From positions 317,532-381,531 of the forward strand of contig NZ_ATYW01000002.1 in NCBI RefSeq assembly GCF_000427885.1: 64,000 bases of DNA. Reading direction: 5' to 3'. The stretch comes from Glycomyces tenuis DSM 44171 (GTDB lineage Bacteria; Actinomycetota; Actinomycetes; Mycobacteriales; Micromonosporaceae). Shown here one piece after another: positions 10,222 to 19,116 of the stretch; position 1 is the stretch's first letter, and each line of letters starts with the position of its first letter. The notes under the pieces are model-generated. The model made no database searches. It saw nothing but the letters and a program-made list of their open reading frames with translations, and had not been told where the DNA came from. Made by a program: the position numbers and the translations under genes.

Positions 10222-10239
10222 CGTTTAACGAGCTAAACG
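10222..10239. promoter_or_regulatory. Inverted repeat just upstream of the orphan peptide gene
   Basis: CGTTTA at 10222-10227 and TAAACG at 10234-10239 form a perfect 6-bp dyad with a 6-base spacer, immediately before the peptide's RBS on the reverse strand. The position fits an operator over the transcription start. The AT-rich arms stand out from the local GC content. Confidence 0.4.
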
Positions 10240-10556
10240 CAGAAGTTGCTCACGTGGTTTCGGGTCTGAGAGCATCCTCACAGCGCGCTCGCTCCGACCA
10301 GGGTAGCGCTCCCGTGCGACGGTCGTGTATGAGTTTTCGGATGCGGTCGAGCGCAGAGGCCCATGTCCACCAGGAGATTCTCCGTATATCCGGCGTTTCG
10401 CCACTGTGGCCGATCTCTCTGAGTCGGACAACCGACACTCTGGGCTTCCGCGGCGGCGGGAATTTTCCGTTCCGCCCGCCGGTTGTCCCCAGACTGAGAC
10501 CTGGATCGAGCCGAGCCCCGGCTCGAGGACATCGCCCAGGCGGGGGGAATGACACC
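10240..10556. other. Non-coding region between the peptide gene and rpmE2
   Basis: About 320 bases with short frames on both strands but no start with an RBS and no plausible protein. It must hold the divergent promoters of the peptide gene (reverse) and rpmE2 (forward). I looked for a Zur box (AT-rich dyad such as TGAAAATnATTTTCA) in front of rpmE2 and did not see a good match. Confidence 0.5.
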
Positions 10557-10814
10557 ATGAAGCAGGATATCCACCCGGAATACGGCTACGTCGTCTTCCG
10601 TGACAGAGGCGCCGACTACTCGTTTCTGACCAGGTCGACCCTCGGCTCGGACGAGACGGTCGAGTGGGAGGACGGCAACACCTACCCGGTGGTCGACGTC
10701 CAGATCTCCTCGGCCTCGCACCCGTTCTGGACCGGCAAGAGCCGCGTCCTGGACGACGAGGGCCGCGTCGCCAAGTTCTACAAGAAGTACGGCAAGTCGC
10801 CCCAGAGCGAGTAG
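10557..10814 (+). CDS. rpmE2: 50S ribosomal protein L31 type B
   Basis: 85 residues from ATG 10557 with a GGGGGGA element upstream. [49 protein letters not shown] is the typical L31B sequence. It lacks the CxxC zinc motif of the primary L31, so it is the zinc-independent paralogue that can replace zinc-bound L31 in the large subunit when zinc is scarce. In many actinobacteria this paralogue is under Zur; no clear Zur site was visible here. It stands alone and ends at a strong hairpin terminator. Confidence 0.95.
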   Translation: MKQDIHPEYGYVVFRDRGADYSFLTRSTLGSDETVEWEDGNTYPVVDVQISSASHPFWTGKSRVLDDEGRVAKFYKKYGKSPQSE

Positions 10815-10826
10815 CCGCACCGGACC

Positions 10827-10861
10827 AAAAGGGGGCCTCCCGGCACCGGAGGCCCCCTTTT
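10827..10861. terminator. Strong intrinsic terminator, bidirectional
   Basis: A perfect 14-bp stem (AAAAGGGGGCCTCC with its complement) around a 7-base loop, flanked by A-run and T-run, so it can serve both rpmE2 (forward) and dusB (reverse), whose stops flank it. Confidence 0.85.
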
Positions 10862-10879
10862 GCGCGCCTGCCGCGGCGC

Positions 10880-12043
10880 TCAGCCGCCCGAGGTGTCGAG
10901 CTCGGCGCCCTCGGGGACGGCGGCGTCCTCGCGGTCGTCGAGCCAGCCCTCGGGGAGGGGCACCTTGCCGGGGCTGTTCGTGCGCCCGCGCGGCTTGCCG
11001 AGCGTCGCCTCGGGGAACGGCGCGTCGGCGTCGAGCTTGCCGAGCAGGTCGTCGAGCTCGCCCAGGCTCGAGACCATCGACAGCGCGCGCCGCAGCTCGC
11101 CGCCCACCGGGAAGCCCTTGAGATACCACGCCACGTGCTTGCGGAACTCCTTGCAGCCGTGCTCCTCGGCCGGGATGTTGCGCCTGGCCTCGTAGGACTC
11201 GGCGCCCGCGATCCAGTCGACCAGCAGCGCCGCGTGCCTGGCCATGACCGCCGCCACTTCGCCGAGGCTCGGCAGCCGGCGTTCGCCGCGGCCCGCGAAC
11301 GCCGCCTCCAGGTCCCCGAACAGCCACGGCCTTCCCAGGCAGCCGCGCCCGACCACGACGCCGTCGCAGCCGGTCTCGGCGGCCATGCGGAGCGCGTCGT
11401 CGGCCTCCCAGATGTCGCCGTTGCCGAGCACCGGGACGTCCAGGGCCTCCTTGAGCGAGGCGACGGCCTCCCAGTCGGCGGTGCCCGAGTACCGCTCGGC
11501 GGCGGTGCGGCCGTGCAGCGCCACCCACGCCACCCCGGCGTCCTCGGCGATCCTGCCCGCGTCGAGGTAGGTGAGGTGCTCGTCGTCGATGCCCTTGCGC
11601 ATCTTCACCGTGACCGGGATCCCGGCCGGAGCGGCGGCGTCGACGGCGGCGGTCACGATCCGGCGGAACAGGTGCCGCTTCCACGGCAGTGCCGAGCCCC
11701 CGCCGCGGCGGGTGACCTTCGGCACCGGGCACCCGAAGTTCAAGTCGATGTGGTCGGCCAGGTCCTCCTCGGCGACCATCTCGACGGCGCGTCGCATCCC
11801 GTCGGGGTCCACGCCGTACAGCTGAAGACTGCGGGTCTCCTCCTCGGCGTCGAACTCGATGAGCCGCATCGTCTTCGGGTTGCGCTCGACGAGCGCCGCC
11901 GCGGTGATCATCTCGCACACGTAGATTCCCGCACCCTGTTCCCTGCACAGTTTGCGGAACGGCAGGTTGGTGATGCCGGCCATCGGGGCCAGCACCACCG
12001 GCGGGTCCACGGGACCGCCCGCGAGGGAGAGCTGCTTGGTCAC
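10880..12043 (-). CDS. dusB: tRNA-dihydrouridine synthase (DusB family)
   Basis: 387 residues from GTG 12043; the frame is open upstream through other DNA, but DUS homology starts at PPVVLAPMAGITNLPFRKLC. It is an FMN-dependent TIM-barrel enzyme that reduces uridines in the tRNA D-loop using NADPH. Key signatures are APMAGITNLPFR (FMN-binding strand 1), YVCEMITAAAL, NFGCPVPKV with the catalytic Cys that protonates the uracil, KMRKGID, ALHGRTAAERYSG, GNGDIWEADDA and DGVVVGRGCLGRPW. The C-terminal helical tail contacts tRNA. The start has no strong RBS. The gene shares the 10827-10861 terminator with rpmE2 and follows the 12127-14532 gene on the same strand with 83 bases between. Confidence 0.95.
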   Translation of the reverse strand: MTKQLSLAGGPVDPPVVLAPMAGITNLPFRKLCREQGAGIYVCEMITAAALVERNPKTMRLIEFDAEEETRSLQLYGVDPDGMRRAVEMVAEEDLADHIDLNFGCPVPKVTRRGGGSALPWKRHLFRRIVTAAVDAAAPAGIPVTVKMRKGIDDEHLTYLDAGRIAEDAGVAWVALHGRTAAERYSGTADWEAVASLKEALDVPVLGNGDIWEADDALRMAAETGCDGVVVGRGCLGRPWLFGDLEAAFAGRGERRLPSLGEVAAVMARHAALLVDWIAGAESYEARRNIPAEEHGCKEFRKHVAWYLKGFPVGGELRRALSMVSSLGELDDLLGKLDADAPFPEATLGKPRGRTNSPGKVPLPEGWLDDREDAAVPEGAELDTSGG

Positions 12044-12126
12044 CGCTCGATTATCCCAGCGGGAGCCGCCCGCTCCAAGCCGAGCGCCGCCGATGTGCGG
12101 AACGGCGCCGATGGAGCGGGCGGCTC

Positions 12127-14532
12127 CTACTCCAGGTCGAGTGTCACCGAGGCGTCGAACGGGCGCCCCTGGACGGGGTAGGCGCCGCCGTAGGCGAAGC
12201 CGTCGCCGCCGACCTCCGCGCCGCTCGGGAGCGTCGCAGGGCCGACCAGGTACGTGTGGAGCGCCTGGCCCTCGTAATCGGAGACGAGCAGCACCGTGGC
12301 GGCGCCCCCATAGCCCTGGACGTCGAGCGCCGGCGTCTCGGAGGCGCAGAGCGCGTCGGTCAGGCGCGCGTCGGCCAGCTCGTTCACGACCTCGCCGCCG
12401 GAGATCCAGCGCACCGCCGAGTCGCCGCGGGTGGTGGCGATGAACTGCCCGCTCTGCGCGCCGACCACGAGGCAGCTCGGGTTCGGCCCGACCTCGACGG
12501 CGGCGGTCTCGGCCAGTTCGGCGTCGAGCTCGTGGACGACGCCGTCGCCGGTCGCCACGGCGAAGGTCTCGCCGTTGAGCGCCACGTCGGCCACGCCGCC
12601 GCCGAAGGAGGCCGGCTCGGAGGCCGCGGCCTCGAAGGCGAACTCGGCGCCCTCGATGTGCTGCGCCGCCAGCCCGGTGAGGACGGCGGTCAGGTCGACC
12701 TTGACGGCCTGGCTCTCGCTGAGCGAGCCGACCAGGGCGTACGCGGCGGTGGCGACGGTGTCGGCGTGCGGCTCCTCTTCGACGGTGGTGCGCCCGGTGC
12801 TCAGCGAGCCCGAAGAGTCCGACCAGGCGTCGACCGAGGTCGGCGCGGTCAGCGGCAGCTCGACCTGGCCGACGATCTCGGCGCTGCCGAAGTGCCCGGC
12901 GTTCGGGAGGCCCGGATAGGGCTCGGACCAGCTCGAGTTGTAGGAGCCGGCCTTGTCGGCCAGGGCCACCACGACCAGCGCGCCGGTCTGCTCGGCGGGG
13001 TTCCAGGTGGTGACGAGCGCCAGCTCGTTCCCGTCGGTGAGCGCCACGTCGGTCGGGACCAGCCCCTCGGGGAGCTGGAGGCAGGTGCCGCCCTGCGCCC
13101 CGCTGATGCCCGCGGTGGCGAGGACGCCGCCGGAGAAGACGATCACCGAGTGGGCGTTGATCTCGCCGCTCTGCTCGGGGCGCGCGAGCGCGACGGGCGC
13201 GCCGAGCTCGCCGCCGAGGCCCGCGACGCAGTCGGCGGTGCTCCCCTCCTCGAGTTCGAGCTCGGGGACGCCCTCCTCTGAGAACCGGCCTCCGGCGCGG
13301 GGCGTGATGCCCAGCTGGTCGTCGGTGGACTCGAGGACGGAGACGTGGTCGACGCCGGAGAGTTCGCCGTCGTCGGTCACGTAGGCGAGCTGGCCCTGGA
13401 CGCTGCGGTCGGCGTCGCCGAAGAGCGGCTCCGCGGTGACGGCGTTGCCGCTCACCGCCGCGAGCTCCTCGGAGGCGGCGTTCTCGCCGGGCGTGCCGTA
13501 GCGGTACTCGAACCATTCGGCGGTGCCCGCGGCGGCGGCCAGCTCGGCGTAGCGCTCGGCGTCGAGGGCCTCGCCGGTCTCGGCGCCCCCGTCGGACGAG
13601 CCGTCGCCGCCCTCGCCCTCTTCGCTCGGTTCGCTGGCGGGCGGCCCGCCGAGCATGATGACGATGGCGATGATGAGGCCGAGGGTGATGACCCCGCCGA
13701 TGCCGTAGATCGCGTAGCGGACGCCCGCGTGGGTCGGCGGGGCGGCGACCTTGCCGTCCGACGGCGGCGGAGGCGCCGGCTCGGACCGCGGCGGTTCTGA
13801 GCGCGGCGGCTCCGACTGCACGGGCTCGGCCTGGGCGGGCACCGACGGCGCCGCCTGGTACGTGTCCGAGTACGCCGAAGCGGGCGGCTCGGGGGCGAGC
13901 TCGGCCCCGTACTGGTCTGCCTGCCGGTAGGGCTCGGCCTGCGCGCCGCTCTGGTAGGTGCCCCCCTGGTACGGCTCGGATGTGAAGGCCTCGGCCTGGT
14001 GCCCGGCGGCCTGGTACGGGTCGGAGCCGTACGGCGCGGCGTTCGGACTCGGCGCGTAGGACTGCTCGGACGGCGAGGGCTCCGGTTCGGCGGCGGGATC
14101 CGGCCAGGGCGCTCCGCCCTGGGGGCCGCCCCAGCCGCCGGTGCGGGACTGCCGGCTGATCCAGTCCTGGTTCTCCGGCGGCGGCCACTGGCCGCTCATG
14201 TCCGGCGCCTCGCCCCACTCCTGTCGGCGCGGGAACTCCGGCTCGACCGGGGGCGGAGGCGGAGGCGCGGCTGGAGGTGTGGGCGGAGGCGCGGGCGAAG
14301 GCGCCTCGGGTGTCCGGCTCGGCAGCGGCGCGTCCGCGGTGAGCCCGGCGAAGCCGTCGGGCGCCGGCTCCTGGGCGCCCGTCCCCAGAACGTCCTCCTC
14401 CGCCGGTTCCGGCTGAGAGGAGGGCAGGTGACCCACCCCGCGCGCGGTGATGCGGGGAGGATTGGTGGGTGTGGCCGCCGGCTCGCTGGCAGGGGGCCAG
14501 GAGGGAGGCTGCTCGGGCGTTGGGTCCGGCAT
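12127..14532 (-). CDS. Large membrane-anchored protein with Pro-rich cytoplasmic domain and extracellular repeat region
   Basis: 801 residues from ATG 14532. Residues 1 to about 265 are Pro/Glu/Ser-rich and include a Tyr-Gln-Gly-Ser stretch (YQGGTYQSGAQAEPYRQAD) and short repeats of SEPPR. One membrane helix follows (YAIYGIGGVITLGLIIAIVIML). The extracellular ~480 residues are acidic beta-rich repeats with recurring Gly-Asp and V-x-D-L segments, resembling a beta-propeller, but no WD or PQQ signature is firm. No catalytic motif is seen. Similar architecture occurs in actinobacterial surface or sensory proteins, and the function is unknown. Longer in-frame extensions upstream overlap dnaG antisense and are not credible. 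Confidence 0.75.
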   Translation of the reverse strand: MPDPTPEQPPSWPPASEPAATPTNPPRITARGVGHLPSSQPEPAEEDVLGTGAQEPAPDGFAGLTADAPLPSRTPEAPSPAPPPTPPAAPPPPPPVEPEFPRRQEWGEAPDMSGQWPPPENQDWISRQSRTGGWGGPQGGAPWPDPAAEPEPSPSEQSYAPSPNAAPYGSDPYQAAGHQAEAFTSEPYQGGTYQSGAQAEPYRQADQYGAELAPEPPASAYSDTYQAAPSVPAQAEPVQSEPPRSEPPRSEPAPPPPSDGKVAAPPTHAGVRYAIYGIGGVITLGLIIAIVIMLGGPPASEPSEEGEGGDGSSDGGAETGEALDAERYAELAAAAGTAEWFEYRYGTPGENAASEELAAVSGNAVTAEPLFGDADRSVQGQLAYVTDDGELSGVDHVSVLESTDDQLGITPRAGGRFSEEGVPELELEEGSTADCVAGLGGELGAPVALARPEQSGEINAHSVIVFSGGVLATAGISGAQGGTCLQLPEGLVPTDVALTDGNELALVTTWNPAEQTGALVVVALADKAGSYNSSWSEPYPGLPNAGHFGSAEIVGQVELPLTAPTSVDAWSDSSGSLSTGRTTVEEEPHADTVATAAYALVGSLSESQAVKVDLTAVLTGLAAQHIEGAEFAFEAAASEPASFGGGVADVALNGETFAVATGDGVVHELDAELAETAAVEVGPNPSCLVVGAQSGQFIATTRGDSAVRWISGGEVVNELADARLTDALCASETPALDVQGYGGAATVLLVSDYEGQALHTYLVGPATLPSGAEVGGDGFAYGGAYPVQGRPFDASVTLDLE

Positions 14533-14757
14533 GATAGGCGACTCTAGCGGATTGAGGTGCCGGGCGGTGAGGCGTGGTCGGGAAACGATCGACTGAGGAA
14601 CATGGTACGGCGAAGCGGCCCACCGGAAGCGTTCCGGGACATGACGATCACTCAAGTGTGACGCGCGTCGGACGGTTCCCTCACACGGCCGGGCCGCTGC
14701 GGCCGGAGCGTCGGCCCCAGGGGGCAGAATGGGAAGGTCTTCGAAGTGAGGTGAGTG

Positions 14758-16626
14758 GTGGCGGGCCGGATCCGAGACGCTGACATCCAGCTGGTGCGCG
14801 AACGCGTCGACATCGCCGACGTGATCGGTGAACGCGTCACCCTGCGCAATGCCGGTGGCGGCAATCTCAAAGGGCTGTGCCCCTTCCACGACGAGCGCTC
14901 GCCGAGCTTCAACGTCACGCCCGCCCGCGGCGTCTACCACTGCTTCGGCTGCGGCGTCGGCGGCGACGCCATCACCTTCCTCACCGAGCTCGACGGGCTC
15001 ACCTTCGTCGAGGCCGTCGAGCGCCTCGCGGCCCGCGCCGGCCTCAAACTGACCTATGAGGACATCGACGGCCGCGTCCGGCGCGGCCCCTCCTCCCAGC
15101 CCGGCCTCAAGCAGCGGCTGCTGGAGGCCCACACCGCCGCCGCCGACTTCTACACGAGACAACTGCTGACACCCGAGGCCGGGTCTGCCCGCCGCTTCCT
15201 GACCGACCGCGGCTTCGACCGCGAGGCCGCCGCCACCTTCGGCTGCGGCTACGCCCCCGACGCCTGGGACGCCCTCACCAAGCACCTGCGGGCCAAGGGC
15301 TTCACCGCCGAGGAGCTGACCGGCGCCGGCCTGGCCAAACCCAGCCGCACCGGCAACCTCATCGACCGCTTCCGCCGCCGCCTGGTCTGGCCGATCCGCG
15401 ACTCCTCTGGCTCGACGATCGGCTTCGGCGCCCGCAAGCTCTTCGACGACGACCAGGGCCCGAAGTACCTCAACACGCCCGAGACGCCGCTGTACAAGAA
15501 GTCCCAGGTGCTGTACGGGCTCGACCTCGCCCGCCGGGAGATAGCCAAGACCGGGCGCGTGGTCATCGTCGAGGGCTACACCGACGTCATGGCCTGCCAC
15601 CTCGCCGGCGTCCCCGTCGCGGTCGCCACCTGCGGCACCGCCTTCGGCGCCGAGCACATCCGCATCCTGCGGCGGTTCCTGTTCGACTCCGAGACCGCCA
15701 ACGGGCGCATCATCTTCACCTTCGACGGCGACGAGGCGGGGCAGCGGGCCGCGCTCAAGGCCTTCGACGAGGAGCAGCGCTTCGTCTCCCAGACCTACAT
15801 CGCCGTCACCCCCGACGGCCGCGACCCGTGCGAACTGCGCCAGCACGGCGGCGACGAGGCGGTGCGCGAGCTCATCGAGCGGCACACGCCGCTGGTCCAG
15901 TTCGCGCTCGACCGCGAGATCGCCAAGCACGACCTCGACACCGCCGAAGGCCGCCTGCACGCCACCCGCGCCATAGCGCCGCTGCTGGCCCGCGTCAAGG
16001 ACCGCGGCCTCGTCGACGAGTACATCGGCGACTACGCCGGGCGCCTCGGCAAGGAGAAGGCCGAGCTGCGCCGCGCCGTCGCGGGCGCCGGGTCCGCCTC
16101 CGGCCAGGCCGCCGAGCAGGTGCCCGCCCCCAGGCGCAGCCGCGACGCCGATTCGACGCAGCTGCGCGCCCAACGCGAGGTGCTCAAGCTCGCGCTCCAG
16201 CACCCGCAGGTCGCCGGGCCCTACTTCGACGCGGTCGACGCCGTCCCGTACACCGACTCGAACTACCGGGCGGTGCGCGAGGCGGTCGCCGCGGCCGGGG
16301 GGGCGGCGAAGGCCGCCTCGGGCGTGAACTGGATCGCCGCCGTCTCGGCCGCCTGCACCGAGATCGCCGCGCAGGCGCTGGTGAACGAGCTGGCCGTCGA
16401 GGAGCTGCGAATCGACCGCGAACCGGACGCGGTCTACGTGCGCACGCTGCTGGCCCGCATCCAGCGCCCCGTCGTGGAAGCCGAGGTCGCCGACCTCAAA
16501 AGGCGCCTCCAGCGGGTCAACCCCAGCACCGACAAGGACGAGTACATGAGCCTGTTCGGCAAGCTCATGGGCCTGGAGCAGCACGTGCGCTCACTGCGCG
16601 ACCAGGCCGCGAACGCCGTCGAATAG
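14758..16626 (+). CDS. dnaG: DNA primase
   Basis: 622 residues from GTG 14758. The preceding codon is also GTG, but AGGTG at 14749-14753 fits the second, and family members begin MAGRIRD. It makes RNA primers at the replication fork. The N-terminal CHC2 zinc domain has ligands C41, H44, C62, C65 (CPFHDERSPSF, YHCFGCGVGG). The RNA polymerase core includes GYAPDAWDAL and LIDRFRRRLVWPIRD. The TOPRIM acidic residues appear in VVIVEGYTDVMA and FTFDGDEAGQRAA. The C-terminal ~170 residues form the DnaB-interaction region. The length is normal. It is divergent from the 12127-14532 gene and ends at a strong terminator shared with the desaturase gene. Confidence 0.98.
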   Translation: MAGRIRDADIQLVRERVDIADVIGERVTLRNAGGGNLKGLCPFHDERSPSFNVTPARGVYHCFGCGVGGDAITFLTELDGLTFVEAVERLAARAGLKLTYEDIDGRVRRGPSSQPGLKQRLLEAHTAAADFYTRQLLTPEAGSARRFLTDRGFDREAAATFGCGYAPDAWDALTKHLRAKGFTAEELTGAGLAKPSRTGNLIDRFRRRLVWPIRDSSGSTIGFGARKLFDDDQGPKYLNTPETPLYKKSQVLYGLDLARREIAKTGRVVIVEGYTDVMACHLAGVPVAVATCGTAFGAEHIRILRRFLFDSETANGRIIFTFDGDEAGQRAALKAFDEEQRFVSQTYIAVTPDGRDPCELRQHGGDEAVRELIERHTPLVQFALDREIAKHDLDTAEGRLHATRAIAPLLARVKDRGLVDEYIGDYAGRLGKEKAELRRAVAGAGSASGQAAEQVPAPRRSRDADSTQLRAQREVLKLALQHPQVAGPYFDAVDAVPYTDSNYRAVREAVAAAGGAAKAASGVNWIAAVSAACTEIAAQALVNELAVEELRIDREPDAVYVRTLLARIQRPVVEAEVADLKRRLQRVNPSTDKDEYMSLFGKLMGLEQHVRSLRDQAANAVE

Positions 16627-16640
16627 AGCGCGGAACAGAG

Positions 16641-16673
16641 GAAGGCCGCCCACTCGTGCAGTGGGCGGCCTTC
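16641..16673. terminator. Hairpin terminator between dnaG and the desaturase gene
   Basis: A perfect 13-bp stem (GAAGGCCGCCCAC and its complement) with a 7-base loop between two convergent genes; it can act in both directions. Confidence 0.8.
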
Positions 16674-16689
16674 GCTCGACGGGTGTTGC

Positions 16690-17733
16690 TCACAATGCCT
16701 TGGACGGCTGCGGGTTGCGCAGCGGTTCGCCGTTGCGGTGCAGCTCGCCGAGGGCCTCGCGCCAGGACTGGATCAGCCCGGTCGCGTGGTAGGGGATGCC
16801 CTTCTCCTCGCAGAACTCGCGCACGATCGGCTGGGCCTTGCCCAGGTGCGGCGAGGGCATGCCCGGGAACAGGTGGTGCTCGATCTGGTAGTTCAGGCCG
16901 CCCATGGCCGCGTCGATCATTCGGCCGCCACGCACGTTTCGGGAGGTCAGGACCTGCTTGCGCAGGAAGTCGAGCTGCTGCTCGCCGACGAAGGTCGGCA
17001 TGCCCTTGTGGTTCGGGGCGAAGATCGAGCCCATGTACAGGCCCCACAGGGCCTTGTGCACGAGGATGAACACGATCGCCTTGCCCGGCGAGAGCACCAG
17101 GAACACGGCCGCCGCGTAGGCGACGAAGTGGATCGCCAGCAGCGTGGCCTCCAGCGCGCGGTGCTTCAGGCCCGGCTTGAGGACGGATTTGATGCCCGAC
17201 CAGTTGAGGTTGAGGCCCTCGAGGGTGAGGATCGGGAAGAACAACTGCGCCTGGTACTTGCCGAAGAACCGGTCGATCCCCTGGGCGATGCGCGCTTGGC
17301 GCTTGGACCAGACGAACAGACCCGGCGAGACGTCCGGGTCGAGCTCCTCGTGGTTGGGGTTGGCGTGGTGGCGGGTGTGCTTGTCGTTCCACCAGCCGTA
17401 GCCCATGCCGTTGGCGAGGTTCCCCGTGAAGAAGCCGGCCCGCTCGGAGGCGGTGCGGGTGCGGAAGACCTGCCGGTGCGCGAGGTCGTGGCCCAGCAGC
17501 GCGACCTGGGCGCTGACGATCGCCAGGACGACGGCGGTGAACATCTGGAGCCAGGTGTCGCCGATGAACGCGAAGCTCACCCAGGTGCCCACGTACAGGG
17601 CGCCGACGACGCTGAACCGGAGCACGTAGTAGCGGGGACGGCGCCGCATGAGGCCCGCCTCGTTGATACGGCGGGACAGTTCGGCGAAGTCGCTGCCGGC
17701 CCGGGTGGGCCTTTCGGTCAATGCGGTTGGCAT
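16690..17733 (-). CDS. Membrane fatty acid desaturase (acyl-lipid/acyl-CoA type)
   Basis: 347 residues from ATG 17733, with GGGAGTGCC just upstream. Membrane di-iron enzymes of this family introduce a double bond into acyl chains. The three His boxes are present: HDLAH (82-86), HTRHH (119-123, in DKHTRHHANPNH) and QIEHHLFP near the C-terminus. Four or more hydrophobic segments lie between them in the usual pattern. The third box with Gln (QxxHH) marks the front-end/linoleoyl-CoA desaturase-like branch. There is no cytochrome b5 domain, so an external ferredoxin or reductase is needed and is not nearby. It is a single gene with its own promoter region (17734-18000). Confidence 0.92.
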   Translation of the reverse strand: MPTALTERPTRAGSDFAELSRRINEAGLMRRRPRYYVLRFSVVGALYVGTWVSFAFIGDTWLQMFTAVVLAIVSAQVALLGHDLAHRQVFRTRTASERAGFFTGNLANGMGYGWWNDKHTRHHANPNHEELDPDVSPGLFVWSKRQARIAQGIDRFFGKYQAQLFFPILTLEGLNLNWSGIKSVLKPGLKHRALEATLLAIHFVAYAAAVFLVLSPGKAIVFILVHKALWGLYMGSIFAPNHKGMPTFVGEQQLDFLRKQVLTSRNVRGGRMIDAAMGGLNYQIEHHLFPGMPSPHLGKAQPIVREFCEEKGIPYHATGLIQSWREALGELHRNGEPLRNPQPSKAL

Positions 17734-18162
17734 TGGCACTCCCAATGTCGAGTGTCGAGTGATCGCACAGAGTGTTCGGCGGCCCTGGACCGAGGGCGTC
17801 GCGGCACAGAGCGATCGGCCGTGCCGGTTCCGTGGGGAGTCCGGTTCCGCTGCTATTAAGCCTGCCCGTACGGGGACGCCATGTCGCTACCGCTGGCCCG
17901 TCAATGTAGGTAGTGCTAACCCCACCGCCGGGCGTGTCGCGCGGCGTCCGGGGAGCCCGGGCGGCCTCCGGTGCTGCACCCGTGCGGTGCGCCGAGGCCC
18001 GGTGTCCGGCGAGTTCCGCCGGGTCGCCGCACCCGTGCGGTGTGGGTTCGAGTCCCACCCGGGGCTCTGCCGAGCGGACGGACCGCTTCGTCCGGCCGCG
18101 CGCGACTGACGCGGTGAAAAACCGACTCGCGGCATGTCGGTGGTTCGATCTAGGCTCGTGGC
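17734..18162. other. Intergenic region with direct repeat and tRNA-3'-end-like fragment
   Basis: 429 bases between divergent genes, with no credible protein frame. It contains the reverse-strand promoter of the desaturase, a 14-base direct repeat (GCACCCGTGCGGTG at 17976-17989 and 18029-18042), and at 18041-18067 a T-arm-like hairpin followed by CCGGGGCTC, as at the 3' end of a tRNA. No anticodon arm or matching 5' acceptor strand could be found, so no tRNA is called. Confidence 0.5.
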
Positions 18163-19116
18163 ATGCCGCTAGACAACGAGATCTTGGTGCGTGCGCGTGA
18201 TCTGCGCAAACGCTACGGAAACCATGAGGCCGTCCGAGGCGTCGATTTCGAGATCCGGCGGGGCGAGGCCTTCGGCTTCCTCGGTGCGAACGGCGCCGGG
18301 AAGTCCACCACCATGCGGATGATCGGCTGCGTCTCCGAACCCAGTGGCGGCCACCTCGAGGTCTTCGACCTCGACCCGCACACCGACGGCCCGGCCATCC
18401 GCGCCCGCCTCGGCGTCGTCCCCCAGGACAACACGCTCGACACCATGCTCACGGTGTTCGAGAACCTCACCGTCTACGCCGGGTACTTCGGCATCAAGCG
18501 CCGCGAGGCCAAGGCCAAGGCCGCCGAGCTGCTCGAGTTCGTGCAGCTGTCGGCCCGCGCCAACGACCAGGTCAACGACCTCTCCGGCGGCATGCAGCGC
18601 CGCCTCGCCATCGCCCGCTCCCTCATCAACGCCCCCGACCTGGTCCTCCTCGACGAGCCCACCACCGGCCTCGACCCCCAGGCCCGCCACCTCGTCTGGG
18701 AGCGCCTCTTCCAGCTCAAGCAGCAGGGCGTGTCGATCCTCCTGACCACCCACTACATGGACGAGGCCGAGCAGCTGTGCGACCGGCTCGTGGTCATGGA
18801 CGAGGGCAGGATCATCGCCGCCGGCTCCCCGCGCGAGCTCATCGACACCTACGTCACCAAGGAGGTCGTCGAGCTCCGCTTCGCGGGCAGGCACACCACC
18901 GCGCTGGCCGAGCTGGCCCTGGAGCTGGACGGCATCGGCGGCCAGATCGAGCCCCTGCCGGACCGGATCCTCGTCTACACCGACGACGCCGAGGACACCG
19001 CCGCAGCCCTCGAGGCCCGCGACATCAGGCCCACCTCCGTCCTGGACCGCCGCGCCACCCTCGAAGACGTCTTCCTGCGCCTGACCGGCCGCGCCCTCGT
19101 CGAGGACGAGGCATGA
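18163..19116 (+). CDS. ABC-2 exporter ATP-binding protein (DrrA/NodI-like)
   Basis: 317 residues from ATG 18163. It powers export by the two permeases that follow. The Walker A motif is GANGAGKST, the Q-loop lies in VVPQDNTLD, the signature is LSGGMQRR, Walker B is LVLLDEPTTGLDP, and the switch His is in LTTHYMDEAEQ. The ~80-residue C-terminal extension (EVVELRFAGRHTTAL to RATLEDVFLRLTG) is typical of the DrrA/CcmA-like drug and polysaccharide exporter group. No Shine-Dalgarno sequence precedes the ATG; TAGGCT at 18151-18156 could be a -10 element for a leaderless or short-leader transcript. The stop overlaps the next start (ATGA). Confidence 0.93.
   Translation: MPLDNEILVRARDLRKRYGNHEAVRGVDFEIRRGEAFGFLGANGAGKSTTMRMIGCVSEPSGGHLEVFDLDPHTDGPAIRARLGVVPQDNTLDTMLTVFENLTVYAGYFGIKRREAKAKAAELLEFVQLSARANDQVNDLSGGMQRRLAIARSLINAPDLVLLDEPTTGLDPQARHLVWERLFQLKQQGVSILLTTHYMDEAEQLCDRLVVMDEGRIIAAGSPRELIDTYVTKEVVELRFAGRHTTALAELALELDGIGGQIEPLPDRILVYTDDAEDTAAALEARDIRPTSVLDRRATLEDVFLRLTGRALVEDEA

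Noticed and set aside
10225-10431. 68-codon reverse frame upstream of the orphan peptide
   Set aside because: It starts with TTG, has no RBS and its composition is unlike the genes nearby.
17951-18070. tRNA-Sec, tRNA-Ser or tRNA-Leu
   Set aside because: A T-arm is present, but no anticodon arm, no proper D-arm, and the acceptor has a mismatch. The UCA anticodon needed for Sec is absent.
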